DNA from: Progne subis subis
Taxonomy: Eukaryota > Chordata > Aves > Passeriformes > Hirundinidae
Assembly (NCBI GenBank): GCA_022316685.1
Contig: JAKJHU010000016.1
Coordinates: forward strand, 434,001-498,000
DNA: 64,000 nt
Direction: 5' to 3'
Both the position numbers and the translations under genes were made by a program. Each line of letters opens with the position of its first letter. The stretch's first letter is position 1. Shown piece after piece: positions 26,263-38,300 of the stretch. The notes below the pieces were generated by a model. That model saw nothing but the letters and a program-made list of their open reading frames with translations. It did not search any database and was not told the origin of the DNA.

Positions 26263-29200
26263 AATGTGTGTGTGAAACACACAGTTGTTTTGTTTGCAGA
26301 CTCAGCTGGCCAGCACTAGCATAAGGCTGAGCACCCTGTGCTCTCAACTGGGGATAGGGAGCATCTTGGGATGCAGGTGAAGTGACTGCAGCTCTGTTTG
26401 TGCATATGGATTATACTGCTTTCTCCCACTGATGATTTAACACTCAGAGGGTGCAGATTGTGCTTCTCTGGCACTCTGTAGCAACCCTTTTTTTTGTTAA
26501 AATGCTGATAAGGCAGCTGGCACAGTTCTTGCATGGTTCCTAATAATTATTTACAGTAGCACTATGCAGTTTTATTGTCCTTTCCTATAACTAAGGAAAT
26601 AAAAAGATAGATTTTACTTTTCTTCTTCACTTTAGTTTCTTACTTTGTAAGTGGACTGATACTTCTTTTTTATACTGTAATCCTAGATATCATTTTCTTA
26701 AGTATTTGGTGAAGCTGATTTTTTTTGTCCATTTAGGCAATGAGTGAGTTCAGTGAAGAGTGGTGGGCAGCCTTTGCTCTGAAGTGTTCTGCCTGCAGGA
26801 TTTAATGTCGTGAGTGATATATCTTCGCCTGCTCTGCCAGCGTCGTGTCCCTTAGGGATCCTTTCTGCATCTCTCCAGTTGTGTCCTTGACATGAGCTAT
26901 GGCATTGTTCACAAGCAGCTGTATTGACAAAGCATCATTTCCAGTAACTGGCAAAATGCACTTACTCTTCTTAGGAGTAAGAAGAGACTTAGGCACATGC
27001 TTCCCTGATTGTCTCCTTCTCTTTGTATTAAAGGACAAAAACTGGGTTGGACCCAGGGTTCTGAAACTCACTGGATTCCCAGGCCCAGTTGTTTCCCTTG
27101 CTTAGCATTTCTCAAAATGGTTAGCATTTTGTTTCTGAGGCTGAGGTTTCTGAGGTTTCAGTGCCGTTTTCACCTGCTTGAGCTTGGGAATAGCTCTCTT
27201 CTTGGAGAGCTGCTCCCCTCTCTGTCAAGCTCTGCTGCAGGACTGGTTTGTGCAGACGAGTGTCTCCACCTGCCGTGGTCCCGGAGCAGCTTGGAAACCT
27301 AGACATGAAAAGTGGCCTTTAAGTAACAGCTTGTTTGTAGCTTTTGCCAGGAACTGAAGGCTTGGGATCTAGTGTCTGATTACCTGGGGGCTGGAAACTT
27401 CAGCTGTCTGCTGGATATCCTGACTGTTTTCTAAAGGGTCACTGTAACTACTCCTGTTGCAGGTGGATTAGACCTGCTTTGTGTTTCATCCATTTTCCCT
27501 TAACTTTCATTCAGTGGCCTCCTCACCTGGGAGGACTTAATTGCTGTGAAAGTGCTTATGCAGTCAAAAAATAGGAGACTGGATTTCTCTGTACTGTCAT
27601 TCAAAGACACATGGGTTTCTCTCTTGGTTGTGCAGGAAATACAGGCAATTTTATAAACGAGTCTCTGCCTTCTGTTTCATCCTGAAGGCCAGCATCTAAA
27701 AATTCGGATTTTTAATGCAGATGAATGGAATTTATCCATGGTTTTTAAAAGAACAGAAAAAGAACTCAATCATATTAAACTTTCATGCTCTCATTTTTCA
27801 CCTTGATAGCACTTTTAAAACCCTTACTTCTTGTGAAGAATGAACTCAGTTTTCCTTTTTTGTGGTTTTTACATGCCTTTCCTATTTGTTTTGAAAACAG
27901 TTGAGAAGCCACCGTGCAAAAATGGCACTTTACAGCTGGTTCCCTCTGGCAGTTTTTGCCTCTCTTGACTGAAAGGTCAAAGTAAGCTTGGCTGCTGATG
28001 GATGGGGCAGAGCCACGTGGACTCTGAGGGCAGGGCAAGCTGGTCACCTGTCTTCCTGTGAATTGTCACCAGAGCTGTCAAAATTTCAGCTCTCAGGTCC
28101 AAGGGTGTCTCTGCAACCCCTCAGCAGCTACAGGGATGCTGGGACTTACTAGGGCTGTAATTGGAAAGCTCTGAAATGGCACAATTGGAAGAGGGAGCAA
28201 ACTTGGCTTTGTGATTCCTGCTGTCCATGCTTTTATTCAAGCACCTTGGTCCTTTCACCTCAACTCAGTTGGACAATCTGGGCACATGGGCTGGAGCTGG
28301 CAGACGCAGGACAGCGGGACAGCTCTGCAGTGTGCATGCAGGCTGATTTCACCTGAGTCAGCCAAATCTATACTCCAACTCCTTCCAAGTGCCCAGAAAA
28401 AACAGGACACTTCCTGTGATGGGAACAAATATATCAGTGCTCAGAGCATGGAGGTGTATGGGCTCTGTCCTGCTCTGCTGCTGAACAGTTTGGGCATCTG
28501 TTGTGCTGTCACAAGGCCAGAAATTTAGACACTGCCAGCATTAACGAGAGAGCTAACAAACCTGGAGCTTTCAGCTGCTCTTCTGCCACAAGGAATTCGT
28601 TCTTACCTGAGAAATCAGGAAGTGCAGACACAGAAATTTGAGTGTTATTTTATGCTGCCATTAGACCCGATAATCTAATCAGAAATACTACTCTCATGTA
28701 GGTAAACAGCTTACTTGGCAGCAAAGACAAATGACACCTGTGAAAAACATCATGCTCTGGTATGAATTACATTTTGTGGTGAGTTTGAAGGAGATGCAGT
28801 TAGAAAAAAAACTTATATTTTTCCTTGTAATTTGAACAAGCAGATGAGTTGTGTCACATGAAGTGCTTGCAAAGCAGTACTGCATGCCCACTAACTAGTA
28901 TGCTCCTGTGCTGTTCATCTTTGATTCTCTTACCCATTTTCAGTACAGGTTTCTTTTCAGCAGCTTGCTTCCTTTTAATTAGCTTGCCAGGATATTTTTT
29001 AGTGCTTCTACTTCTTTCCTTACTTACACTGACATTAACACTTCACTTTATACCATGCACAGTAGGACCTCAATCTGGTGGTTGCCCTCTGCACCTTTTA
29101 TCTTTGATATTAACTGGATTAGAATTAAATCAAGAGTGTCTCAGCAGTGATTTTCTTAAAATCCAGATGCTCTGAAATCAGCTACCAGCTCTTCAGTTTT

Positions 29201-32200
29201 TTGGATTTAGCAAGCTTTTGTAAATTAGCAACACCCTTACATATTTACCTGTTCCCAGTCAACTGCTTTGAAGTGACAGAAATGAAATCCTGGCATGGTT
29301 CCCCTGTGACTGATTGTACCCTTTTCTTTCTGTATTTATTAAGCTCTTGAGTCAGAGTATTTCGGATAATGCATATATTAGCTGAGTGTATCTTCTGATA
29401 CCTTGTGGTTTTCTATTTTATACTTAAGTTGTAGTTTACTCCAGTGTTTGTCCTGGATTTGTTCACAGCTATTTACTTCAGGTGTCATATAGGCACTGAA
29501 AGGTGCTGGTGTGCTTCTGAAGTGCTTTCAGTCACACCTTGGTTCCTGCTTCTCCTTTTTTCATTCTCTGATTAGATTAAAATCTGAATACCTGACCTCC
29601 CCAGAAGTAATTTCAAGTAATGCATTTTTGTAGATAATCCAAAGTAGAGAGGGAAATAGCTGTGAGCCCTGCTGTGGTGGCTGCTAACCTGTGATTACTT
29701 AAATAGAATATGTCAAGCAAGCCTCATTTGCATCTACAGCTGTATAAAGGAAATACTCTGGAAGATGTTATCTGACATTGCTGTGTGTTAAGCTCTCCCT
29801 GTACTTGAAGAGAAATTGCTGTATTCAGCTGAGCTGAATTAACTCAGTAGTACTGAGTTAACTCAGTGGATTTTGTTTTGTCTAACAATTGAAAACACTA
29901 TCTATTTGATCAAAGGTTCCAAGCAAAGTCTGCTCATAGGCTCAGAGGTCAAATCCATGTGAAATTTGTGAGCAGAATAACCTGTGGATACTGGTTATGT
30001 GGGAACTTTCAGCTGGGAAAGCTGCAGGAGAAGTGAAGAGCAGGAGGTTGAGTGTCAGCAGCATGGTACTGTCAATGTCCCTTTCATGTGTTCCAAAGCA
30101 GTGAGGGACAAAGCCAGAATGGACTCTGGTCAGGAGGCACCTGCCAGGGACAGTACCTGGAGCCCATGGGAAGGGCTGAGGATGCTGCTGTAGGTGTCTC
30201 TGGAGTACAGGAAAGTCCCTAACAAGGCTGGAGAGTTCTGGCAGTGTAGAGAACAGAGAAGCTTTGCTTCTGTCATGATTTTCTTCCTCACAGAACAACA
30301 TTTTCCAGTTCTGCCCATAGTGTTTCTCCATGCCATTAATTAGTGCCTGCCATTTCAGTAGCTGAGTTTAAAAAGTAGTAGCAGAATAGATTTTTATTTT
30401 GTGATTTTTAAATCTAAATTTTTGTTTCTGCTTGTTAATTCATCCCAGTGAGGGAAAAGGAGATTTAATGAAGACGTAACCTTCTAGAGTGCAAATGGCC
30501 TCAGTAATAATCCTCCCGTTTAAAAAAAGTTAAAAAAAAAAAAAAAGTTACATAATAATAGAGTCTGTAATTGTTGTAAATATGATGGGCAGTGTATATC
30601 AACTTGATTTAATACAGCTGTCTAGTGACAGAAATAGTGAAGGTATCCCTAGGGAATTTTTATAGTCACAGGAGAAAATAGCACATAAGCTTTTTGAGTA
30701 TCCAGTATAGCAGTGCTGATGCACATCAATGTAGGTATTTACCTGGTAAGTTATATAATTGGCCTAAAATAAGAATTTAAAAAACTGTTTCTTCGGCTGA
30801 TTAGCTTGACCTAGGGAAATAAGTGGGATTTTGGGATTATATGAAACAAATAACTGTTAGTTTGTTACCACACCTGCATTGTGTTACTGGAGGAATATTA
30901 GTCCTGTTCTACAATGGGAGTAAAAAGACTCTGAACTCAGCACATCATCATAATAAAATGCCATACTGTAAATAACTTTTTCAAAAGCATAGCTGAGGAC
31001 TGAACTGATGTTTGAAGGAAGAGGTGTGCTCTCAATTATAGTTCCTACTGCACTATTTTGATACATGGAAGTTCTATACTATTGACCTCAGTGACTGAAC
31101 AGTTTAATGAGATTGTGATTATAATGTTAAGGATAGAGCTGGCTGGAGTGAATTTATTTGACTGCAGAAGTTAAGCAGGAAATATTATCCAAGTGTTTGC
31201 TACTATGGCTTCTCCAGAATCTCTGAGAGGGAGGAGATGAGCACTTCTCAGAGTGCCCTCTGCATTTAGGAGTACCTCTGTGACTGAACCTATGGAGAAG
31301 TATAAAAAAAAGACCTTTCCTCATTAGCTTTTGCTTCCTGTCTTACTTGGTATTTGCTAGTAATTAATTTTTGCTTAGATGGAGTCTAATTTACTGGAAC
31401 TTACTGTTCTTTTTGAGTTGATGGTTAATTGAATTGGCTTCGGACACTCAGAAGCAAGTAGGACAGAGACAACAAATAGGGATGCATGTGGCCTTGAAAA
31501 GCAAAATAAAGGGAGTGGTTAAGGCTACTGGCCCCATGCATTTGTGATAATTAAGAGAAGATCAACCTTCTATGAGAAATGAGGTAAAACTGGTGGACTG
31601 ATATTGGCCAGGCCAGCTAATGGGAAAGAACTTGAAAAAAGCTTTAAAGCCCAGTGAGTCAGAAGCCTTGGGTACAAATATGCCTTCTCATATTCACTAA
31701 GGATAAGAGATTCAATTAACCAAAGGAAAACGGAGGAGTGTATGAACTAACATAATTTTAAGAGTTCCTACACTGTCATTAGAGCAGCTATTACTCCTTT
31801 CTGTTACTAATAATACATTTTAAGTATTTGGATAAGGTGAAAGAGAGCTGTATATCATCAGATAGATCTATAATTAGCTTCCTTTCATGCTTATTACCCT
31901 CTTCATACTCGTCTGCATCCCCACACTCCAAATTTAAGTCCTGCTGGAAGAGCTTACCATGGGTCTGATGCAGTGCCACGCTTTCAAGAAAACTCTCATG
32001 TTTGTATTCTCAGATTTATATTGCATGCTTATAATTACCTTGAGTGTTATGGAGACTGAGGAAGGGATCTATCTCATATTGCAGTTTCAGGATATATAAG
32101 AAATAACATCTCCTGCTTTGCCCAGGTTAGCATACTGAAGTCTTTACTAACTGCCGGGCCAAGGTTGACCATTTTCCTCTAGGAAGAGTGCGTGTAACTG

Positions 32201-34745
32201 GTAGAGACAGTGAGAGGACTGATGAGTGGTTGTGGTAGTAAAATAGTTGTGTAGCCATAAGGTTTATATTAACAGGTAGGCATCCTACACTATGAGCCAG
32301 CTGCTTTTTGTATGGATTGTGCCTGACAAGAAAAAATGGTGCAGTTATATTAGGAACGTTGCAGTACGTTGCCCTTGTCTAGTTTAATAGGACACTCAGA
32401 TCAATTATTTCGTGGTCTGAGCATTAGGATTTCTCCAAAATACAACTGCAGGGCTCAGCAACTCTTCTAGCACTGGATTTGTCCCTGTTTTCATAGCCTT
32501 TTTGGCCGTTCTTCTTTAGAAGAATTAGTAGCATAGCATTAGAAAAGAAGGTGTAACTCCCCTGTGTCAGAGAGTCGCTGGATGCTCTTTGGTCTGCTGC
32601 TTTTCTGTTGAACCAGTATAGTGAGTGTGAGGAGCAACATGGTTATTTTTATGTGCAGAGGGCCAAAGAGTGATACAAGAATTCTATCCTTAATTTAGTC
32701 TCGGTTGCACTCCTCTTAAAAAGACTTATTGACTTTTTGGCTTTTTTCCCTTATTTTCTTGAGTAACAAAATGGTATGGGGCTTAGGGAGCTGAGAGCTG
32801 ATGGTTGTCTGATGTGGGAGACTTGACTTGAAGAATATGTGTGTGTGTGATATAACCCCTTGGTGATGTGCTGTATACTCTTGCTGTACATTGTGCCAAA
32901 ATAGACAGTAATCCTCTTACGTGGGATTGTCAAGTAAGTAATAATAGAGCACAAGTCAGTGCCATCAGTTCCGAGATTTTTTTTTTAATAAACATAATTA
33001 TTATTCATATCTCCTGGGTTCTTTAGTACTTTATATTAAGTTCTTCTAAGTCCTGCAAATGTTATGTTTTACAATAGTGATGTCAGCTGCTATCAAGACT
33101 TTCCTATTCATCTTTCTAATTGATGCCCTTGCTTTAAATAAGGCCACAGAGATTTTGAGTTTTACAATTCCACTCATTTCCTAATGTGAAAACTTGAGAT
33201 GAAGAAAAATTTGAAGATCATTATGTCTGCATAAAACATTTCAATTGCCTTACAAGGAACCCTGGAAAGATCTGAAGCAATCAGAGTTGCTGTCTGCAGG
33301 CTGTTCATTTAGAAGACATGAGGTTGGCTGCTCTGCAGCAGGGCAGACACGATAAGCTGTGCTGGAGGAGAGACACAATTAGCTCGACAGTGAGCGCAGT
33401 CAGAGCCGAAAGGGAGGTCTGGAGGCGTTTAATTAATACTAATGCTTTTGTGCTTACAAGGCCCAGAGTCATGGTAGGTTACTGCTGCCTTGCTCTTGTG
33501 GTTCTCAAACCTGGCACCTAATGAACATTAGATTTAGTAAAGCTTTCCAGGAAAGTTAATAAATTACAACTAACTTGTGGCACGTTCCCCCTGAAGGTAA
33601 TGAGTTGCACCTGATACTGAGTGGGAGCAGGGTCTGATCTGTAAAGCTTTTTCATTTTTAAACAGATAACAAGGCCCTTTGGAATTTTTGTACTACATTT
33701 GTTTAAGTAATCTGAAATAATGGAAAGGCATGTAGTTTATTAAACGTTTTTCTAATTACTGAAGCAATTAGGGAGAAATAAACTTGGGTTTTTTTTTTTT
33801 TCCCATTATGAAGAGTTTTGGGCAGGTATCATTTTTATTGATATGAGTTTGATGGCAAAATTACTTTTGATGAACAAGTGTTTAGCCATCAATGTATGCT
33901 TATTTGCATAGCTTGACATTTTGAGATGCATTTTGCTATTTAGTTCTCAGTTTTTATTCATTTCAACTTCCATTCATTCTTGGGTGGAAAATACAAGTAA
34001 GATCCCATTTGTTTGAAGGTCACCTCTCTATGTAACTCTTGGTTCTGTTTTCTTCTAGTACATCATTCAAGACATACCTGAGGATTACTTTTTCCATTTT
34101 CTCCTCATGAGAATACCAGCTCTGTTGGCTTCAGACTCATGTGTTTTTGTATTTATAAATGTTTCCCTGATGGGTTTCAGCAGTGTGTGTTAATAAAAGG
34201 ATGATTTCTGTGATGATTTACTCTTTGTGTAGGAGCACCAGTATAATCCAGTTTGAGTTGTAATCTACAAACTTTAGTTTTGGTTAGCTACTGCTTGTAT
34301 TTAAATATCCCTGTGTCACCTCTTCTCTTAATGGTTATCTGTATAAACAGCTTTATTATTCCATTTTGGGAGCAAACTTCCATATCATATTGCAATTAAT
34401 ATAGTGTTTTATCACACTAATTGCCTGTTAGTGCAGTTTTTGTGTGATTAAAATATTCTTATTGTACATTACCGTATCACCCAAGACTTGCATAACAAGG
34501 TAATTAATTTACACTATCTCCAAGGAATAAATGAAAAGTACTGGATGAGGGTCACATCCTTTGATAATTATTTATATTACAAGCAGAATGCTGAACAGAA
34601 GTGTTGGGATTTTCCCATTTTGGTGGGAAGTGCATAGCTTTTTTTGATTCCCAGTTTGATTTTTAAGTTCATAGCTTTTTGTCTCAGTCTTTTGGGACTC
34701 TCCATCTGAACGTTGTCACTGCTGAGGTGATAGCTTACATGATAA

Positions 34746-34815
34746 CATAGAATCATGAAAGCATTTATATTGGAAAAGGAAGACCTTTAAGATCGTTGAC
34801 TCCAACCTTAGCTGA
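34746..34815 (-). mobile_element. CR1 LINE 3' end fragment, minus strand
   Basis: CATAGAATCATGAAAGCATT, then TATTGGAAAAGGAAGACCTT, TAAGATCGTTGACTCCAACC, is the reverse complement of a degraded CR1 3' terminus. Only about 70 bp is recognisable. Confidence 0.8.
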
Positions 34816-35341
34816 GCTTCCTCATTGCACATTTTTCAGTGGAATATTTTTTCTAGAGGTTTTTTCCTCTCTGTTATTGTGACCGTTTGAAACTCTTACA
34901 CCGTAGCTAACAGTTACATTATCCATTGATAAGCTTCTTACACACTTGTAAATACAAATTTTCAGGGTTATGTTGTAATGAATTGTAATACATTTTTCAT
35001 AAATGTGGTGCTTAGGTAGAATAGAAGCCAAATATAAAAGCCATTTGGTTCAAACGGTATTAAGTATTGAAAATGAATGATAAAGTGATAAATGAAGAAA
35101 ATATAATACGGATTGGTCACCCCTGGTAATAGACATGCTCCCTTTCTTTCCTTTGCAGTAGGAGTTTCTCTCCCTGCATTTTGAACAGTCAAGCAGACAA
35201 TCTCCGCAGGATCCTGCCGAACTCACCATTTTCTCCCTTACCTCAAACATTTCATTTTCTTTTCTTATAACCAGGAGAAATTATATTCGTGCTAAACTGT
35301 TTGTAATCTGCTTTTTGATACTGCAATGATGAATCTGATCT

Positions 35342-35359
35342 AAAAAAAAAAAAAAAAAA
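35342..35359. repeat. Poly-A tract
   Basis: Eighteen A residues followed by GAAAGAAAAGG. No retroposon body is recognised beside it. Confidence 0.9.
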
Positions 35360-38300
35360 GAAAGAAAAGGTAGAATAACGTAGATTAAATGCTGTTCTTT
35401 CACTGAGTAGCACATAGGGAGATGGATGTTACAATCCAGTAAGGTATTTCTTGTGATTCCAAATACATTATTCTTACAATGAAAGGTCAAATAATTTTCA
35501 TTTAAAAATTAATAGACTAGGAAGACAGAGCAATGCATTCTATTTTTTTAGAAATGGCAATGAATGGAAGTAGGGCATCCTGCAGAAATGGTAACTGAAA
35601 AAGCTGTGTGAAGCCACAAGAGAGGATACCCCCAGACACCAGTGCTAAAGGGAACCGATGTTGAACCCCACCGGTGGGGAAGGGCTTGTTTTCAAGCCTG
35701 GCTTTTCTTTCTCCTCATAAGTAAAGCTAGTGAGTCTCTGCAGAGATCAGTATCTCCACTGTGACAGGGCTACCTGTGCATGTCCTTTTAGCTTGGTTTT
35801 ATTTTAGTTATTATAAATATAGGAGGGAGAATAGCTCCATTCTTTAAGATTAAGACTTGATTGTTTGGCCATCTTTACCTTTTCCCTGGCCACTGATATC
35901 TGAAGTTGTATTGAGTGATGACAGCCTTGGCTTGTGGCACAGGAGGACCTCTGGGAAGCTGTGCTGTGGTGCCATACCAGTGGAGGACTTTGGAAAGGAA
36001 ATTAAACAAACCAGTCAATAGTAATAGCTAAAATATTTTAGAAATGTTGCAAATTTTGTTTCCTAGAAGAAAATCTCTACAGAAATGGAAGCCACCTATT
36101 TTTTTTCCTTTGAGTGGAATAAAGTAGCAGCAGTAAACATAGCACATAAAACGTATGACTCAGGTGAGTTTACTGAAAAGCTAAATGGTTCTACTAATCA
36201 GTGCTCTTACTGTCTATCTAAGAGTGTTCAGGATATTCCTGAAACTGGGCAATAAGGAGGAGAAGGCTGTTTTCTAATTTAGTTTCTTCCTGTGACAGTC
36301 TGAAGACATTTCATTGATTTCTGTGGGGTTTTTTCCCTGTATCACACCAATGTAAAGGAGAACATGGTGTGATCTAAGTTTTTTGCTTTTTCTTTTCTTT
36401 TAAAACTGTGCAAATAATTTTTTTAGTGCATCATGTGAGTCAGTTCCATAATTGAAACATTACATATTTTCTGTGATTTTATGGAAACAAACAATCACTG
36501 TGTCAAATAAAATATTTTCTCTATGGACATTTATAAAAGTACAACAGAAATGAATGGATGTTTTCACAGAAAATAGGCTAGGAAAGGCAGTGTCCATCAG
36601 CCATGTGCTAAATATCCTGAATAGAAAAGCCTGGAGCAGTACCTCTGAATTGTTCCTCTTCTGGAAAAGGGGATGCATGCTGTCAGAGTTACCTACACAG
36701 TTTCACAGGTATGAAACTGAGAAGTAACATTTCAGTTTGGTTATTCAGCTGTGGTAGCTGCAAACAAGTGTCTGATTCTGCTGCCGCATCTCTGCTGGTG
36801 TTGTCACTGCACTGTTTTGATCTTTCAGTTGCTAATCTTTTCCCAACAGTTTTAGTGTTTAAAAAGCATCATGCTGTGTTACTATCATTTCTCTGTTCTG
36901 AAAGAAACATTTGACTGAGTGGTTTATTCTATGAGTTAGCAAATGGCGATTTAAATGCACTTGAACGAGCAAGAGCCTTGGTTGTGTAAGCGTCTCTGGC
37001 TCAGAAAATCTCCACAAAGCACTTACAAAGTGAGCAAAGTAGCTGTGGTGTTTGGGAGCACAAATGGAGCAGCCATGATGTATTTGAGAAGGGTTTACAC
37101 AGTTTTGGGGGTTAGAATTAGCCTCTAGGCAGGGACATGTTGCTCCAGTGTAACATGCGGTGACCTTAGGCATGCAGCAGGCGAGCTGCTTGGTGGAAAA
37201 GGAAATTACTGTGAGAGATCTCAAAGCTGAATTTATTGTACCGTGTTTTCAGTGTTTTGAGTCCTGTGTATGAGTGTTACCATGATATACTTCATAAAAG
37301 CAGCTGAAGAACTTCACCTGCGTAAAAGGTTACAGGATATGAAGGTCTGTGTTTCTCAAAAGTTCTGCAAAGAGCCTTTATTAGCTTGTTTTGTTTTGTC
37401 TGAGCCAGTTTTGGTCTGAAGCAGACTTGTAATCTTGGGATGTTTTTTGAAATTTATTAGAGACTTGCAATTTGAACTAGGGATAGGCATGTGTCAGATA
37501 CAATTATCTATGTAATGATATAAACATACGGATCTGAGCATATTCTGTTAGCATATATAAATAATTTATACAACAGTTTTAGTTCAAGGGAATGTGATAG
37601 ATTTTTGTTCTTCAGGCAATTTTTTATTGTAGATTGTGTTTTTATTTGCAGTTTGTTAGAATCAAGTATCATTTAAACTGTTTGAAAATTTAAGAGCTTT
37701 CTTTGCTAGTGTTGCATTTTCTTCTTTTAACTTTCACATTATGTGTCTCTTGTACCATGACAACCAGTCATTTTACATGAGACAAACGAAGGCTTGCACT
37801 GCACCTTCAAATGTATGTGTTTAATAAATATTAGCAAGTGCTCTGCTGAAATTCAGCCTTCACTGTCATAAATTAATCTCATGACAATGTAGTTTCTTAA
37901 AATGATCACTGCAGTGGATAACAGTTGCACTTAGGTATAGCATGCAGAATTGAAATGTAGTACATGCTTTGTATTTGCTCTTCGAAGAGGTACTAGGTGG
38001 TTCAGTTTATACTGATGGACATTTTTATTTTTTGTCTATGAGCTGTGGGCTTCCACTTGTTATGTTGCAAAATTCATCAGTATGAATCTGAACATGTAGT
38101 TAAGGATCCAACAGTGTGTGAAGACATGTCTCTTCTGTCACATACTGTAGAAAACTCCCATAGAGTGGAAAGATGCCAGACCAATTTTCATTAGACTTGG
38201 AAAAGCTCTGACAGCAGCAGAGACCACTGGTAACACTTGCAATCATGGTTGTTCTGAGCAACTCCAGTATCGTTCCTTGAGGACCTCCCTGTCAATCTCT

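Noticed and set aside
29942..30331. 129-codon minus-strand frame in intron 1 as a nested gene
   Set aside because: No recognisable similarity. Overlapping frames of similar length exist on the same stretch, and there is no supporting regulatory signal.
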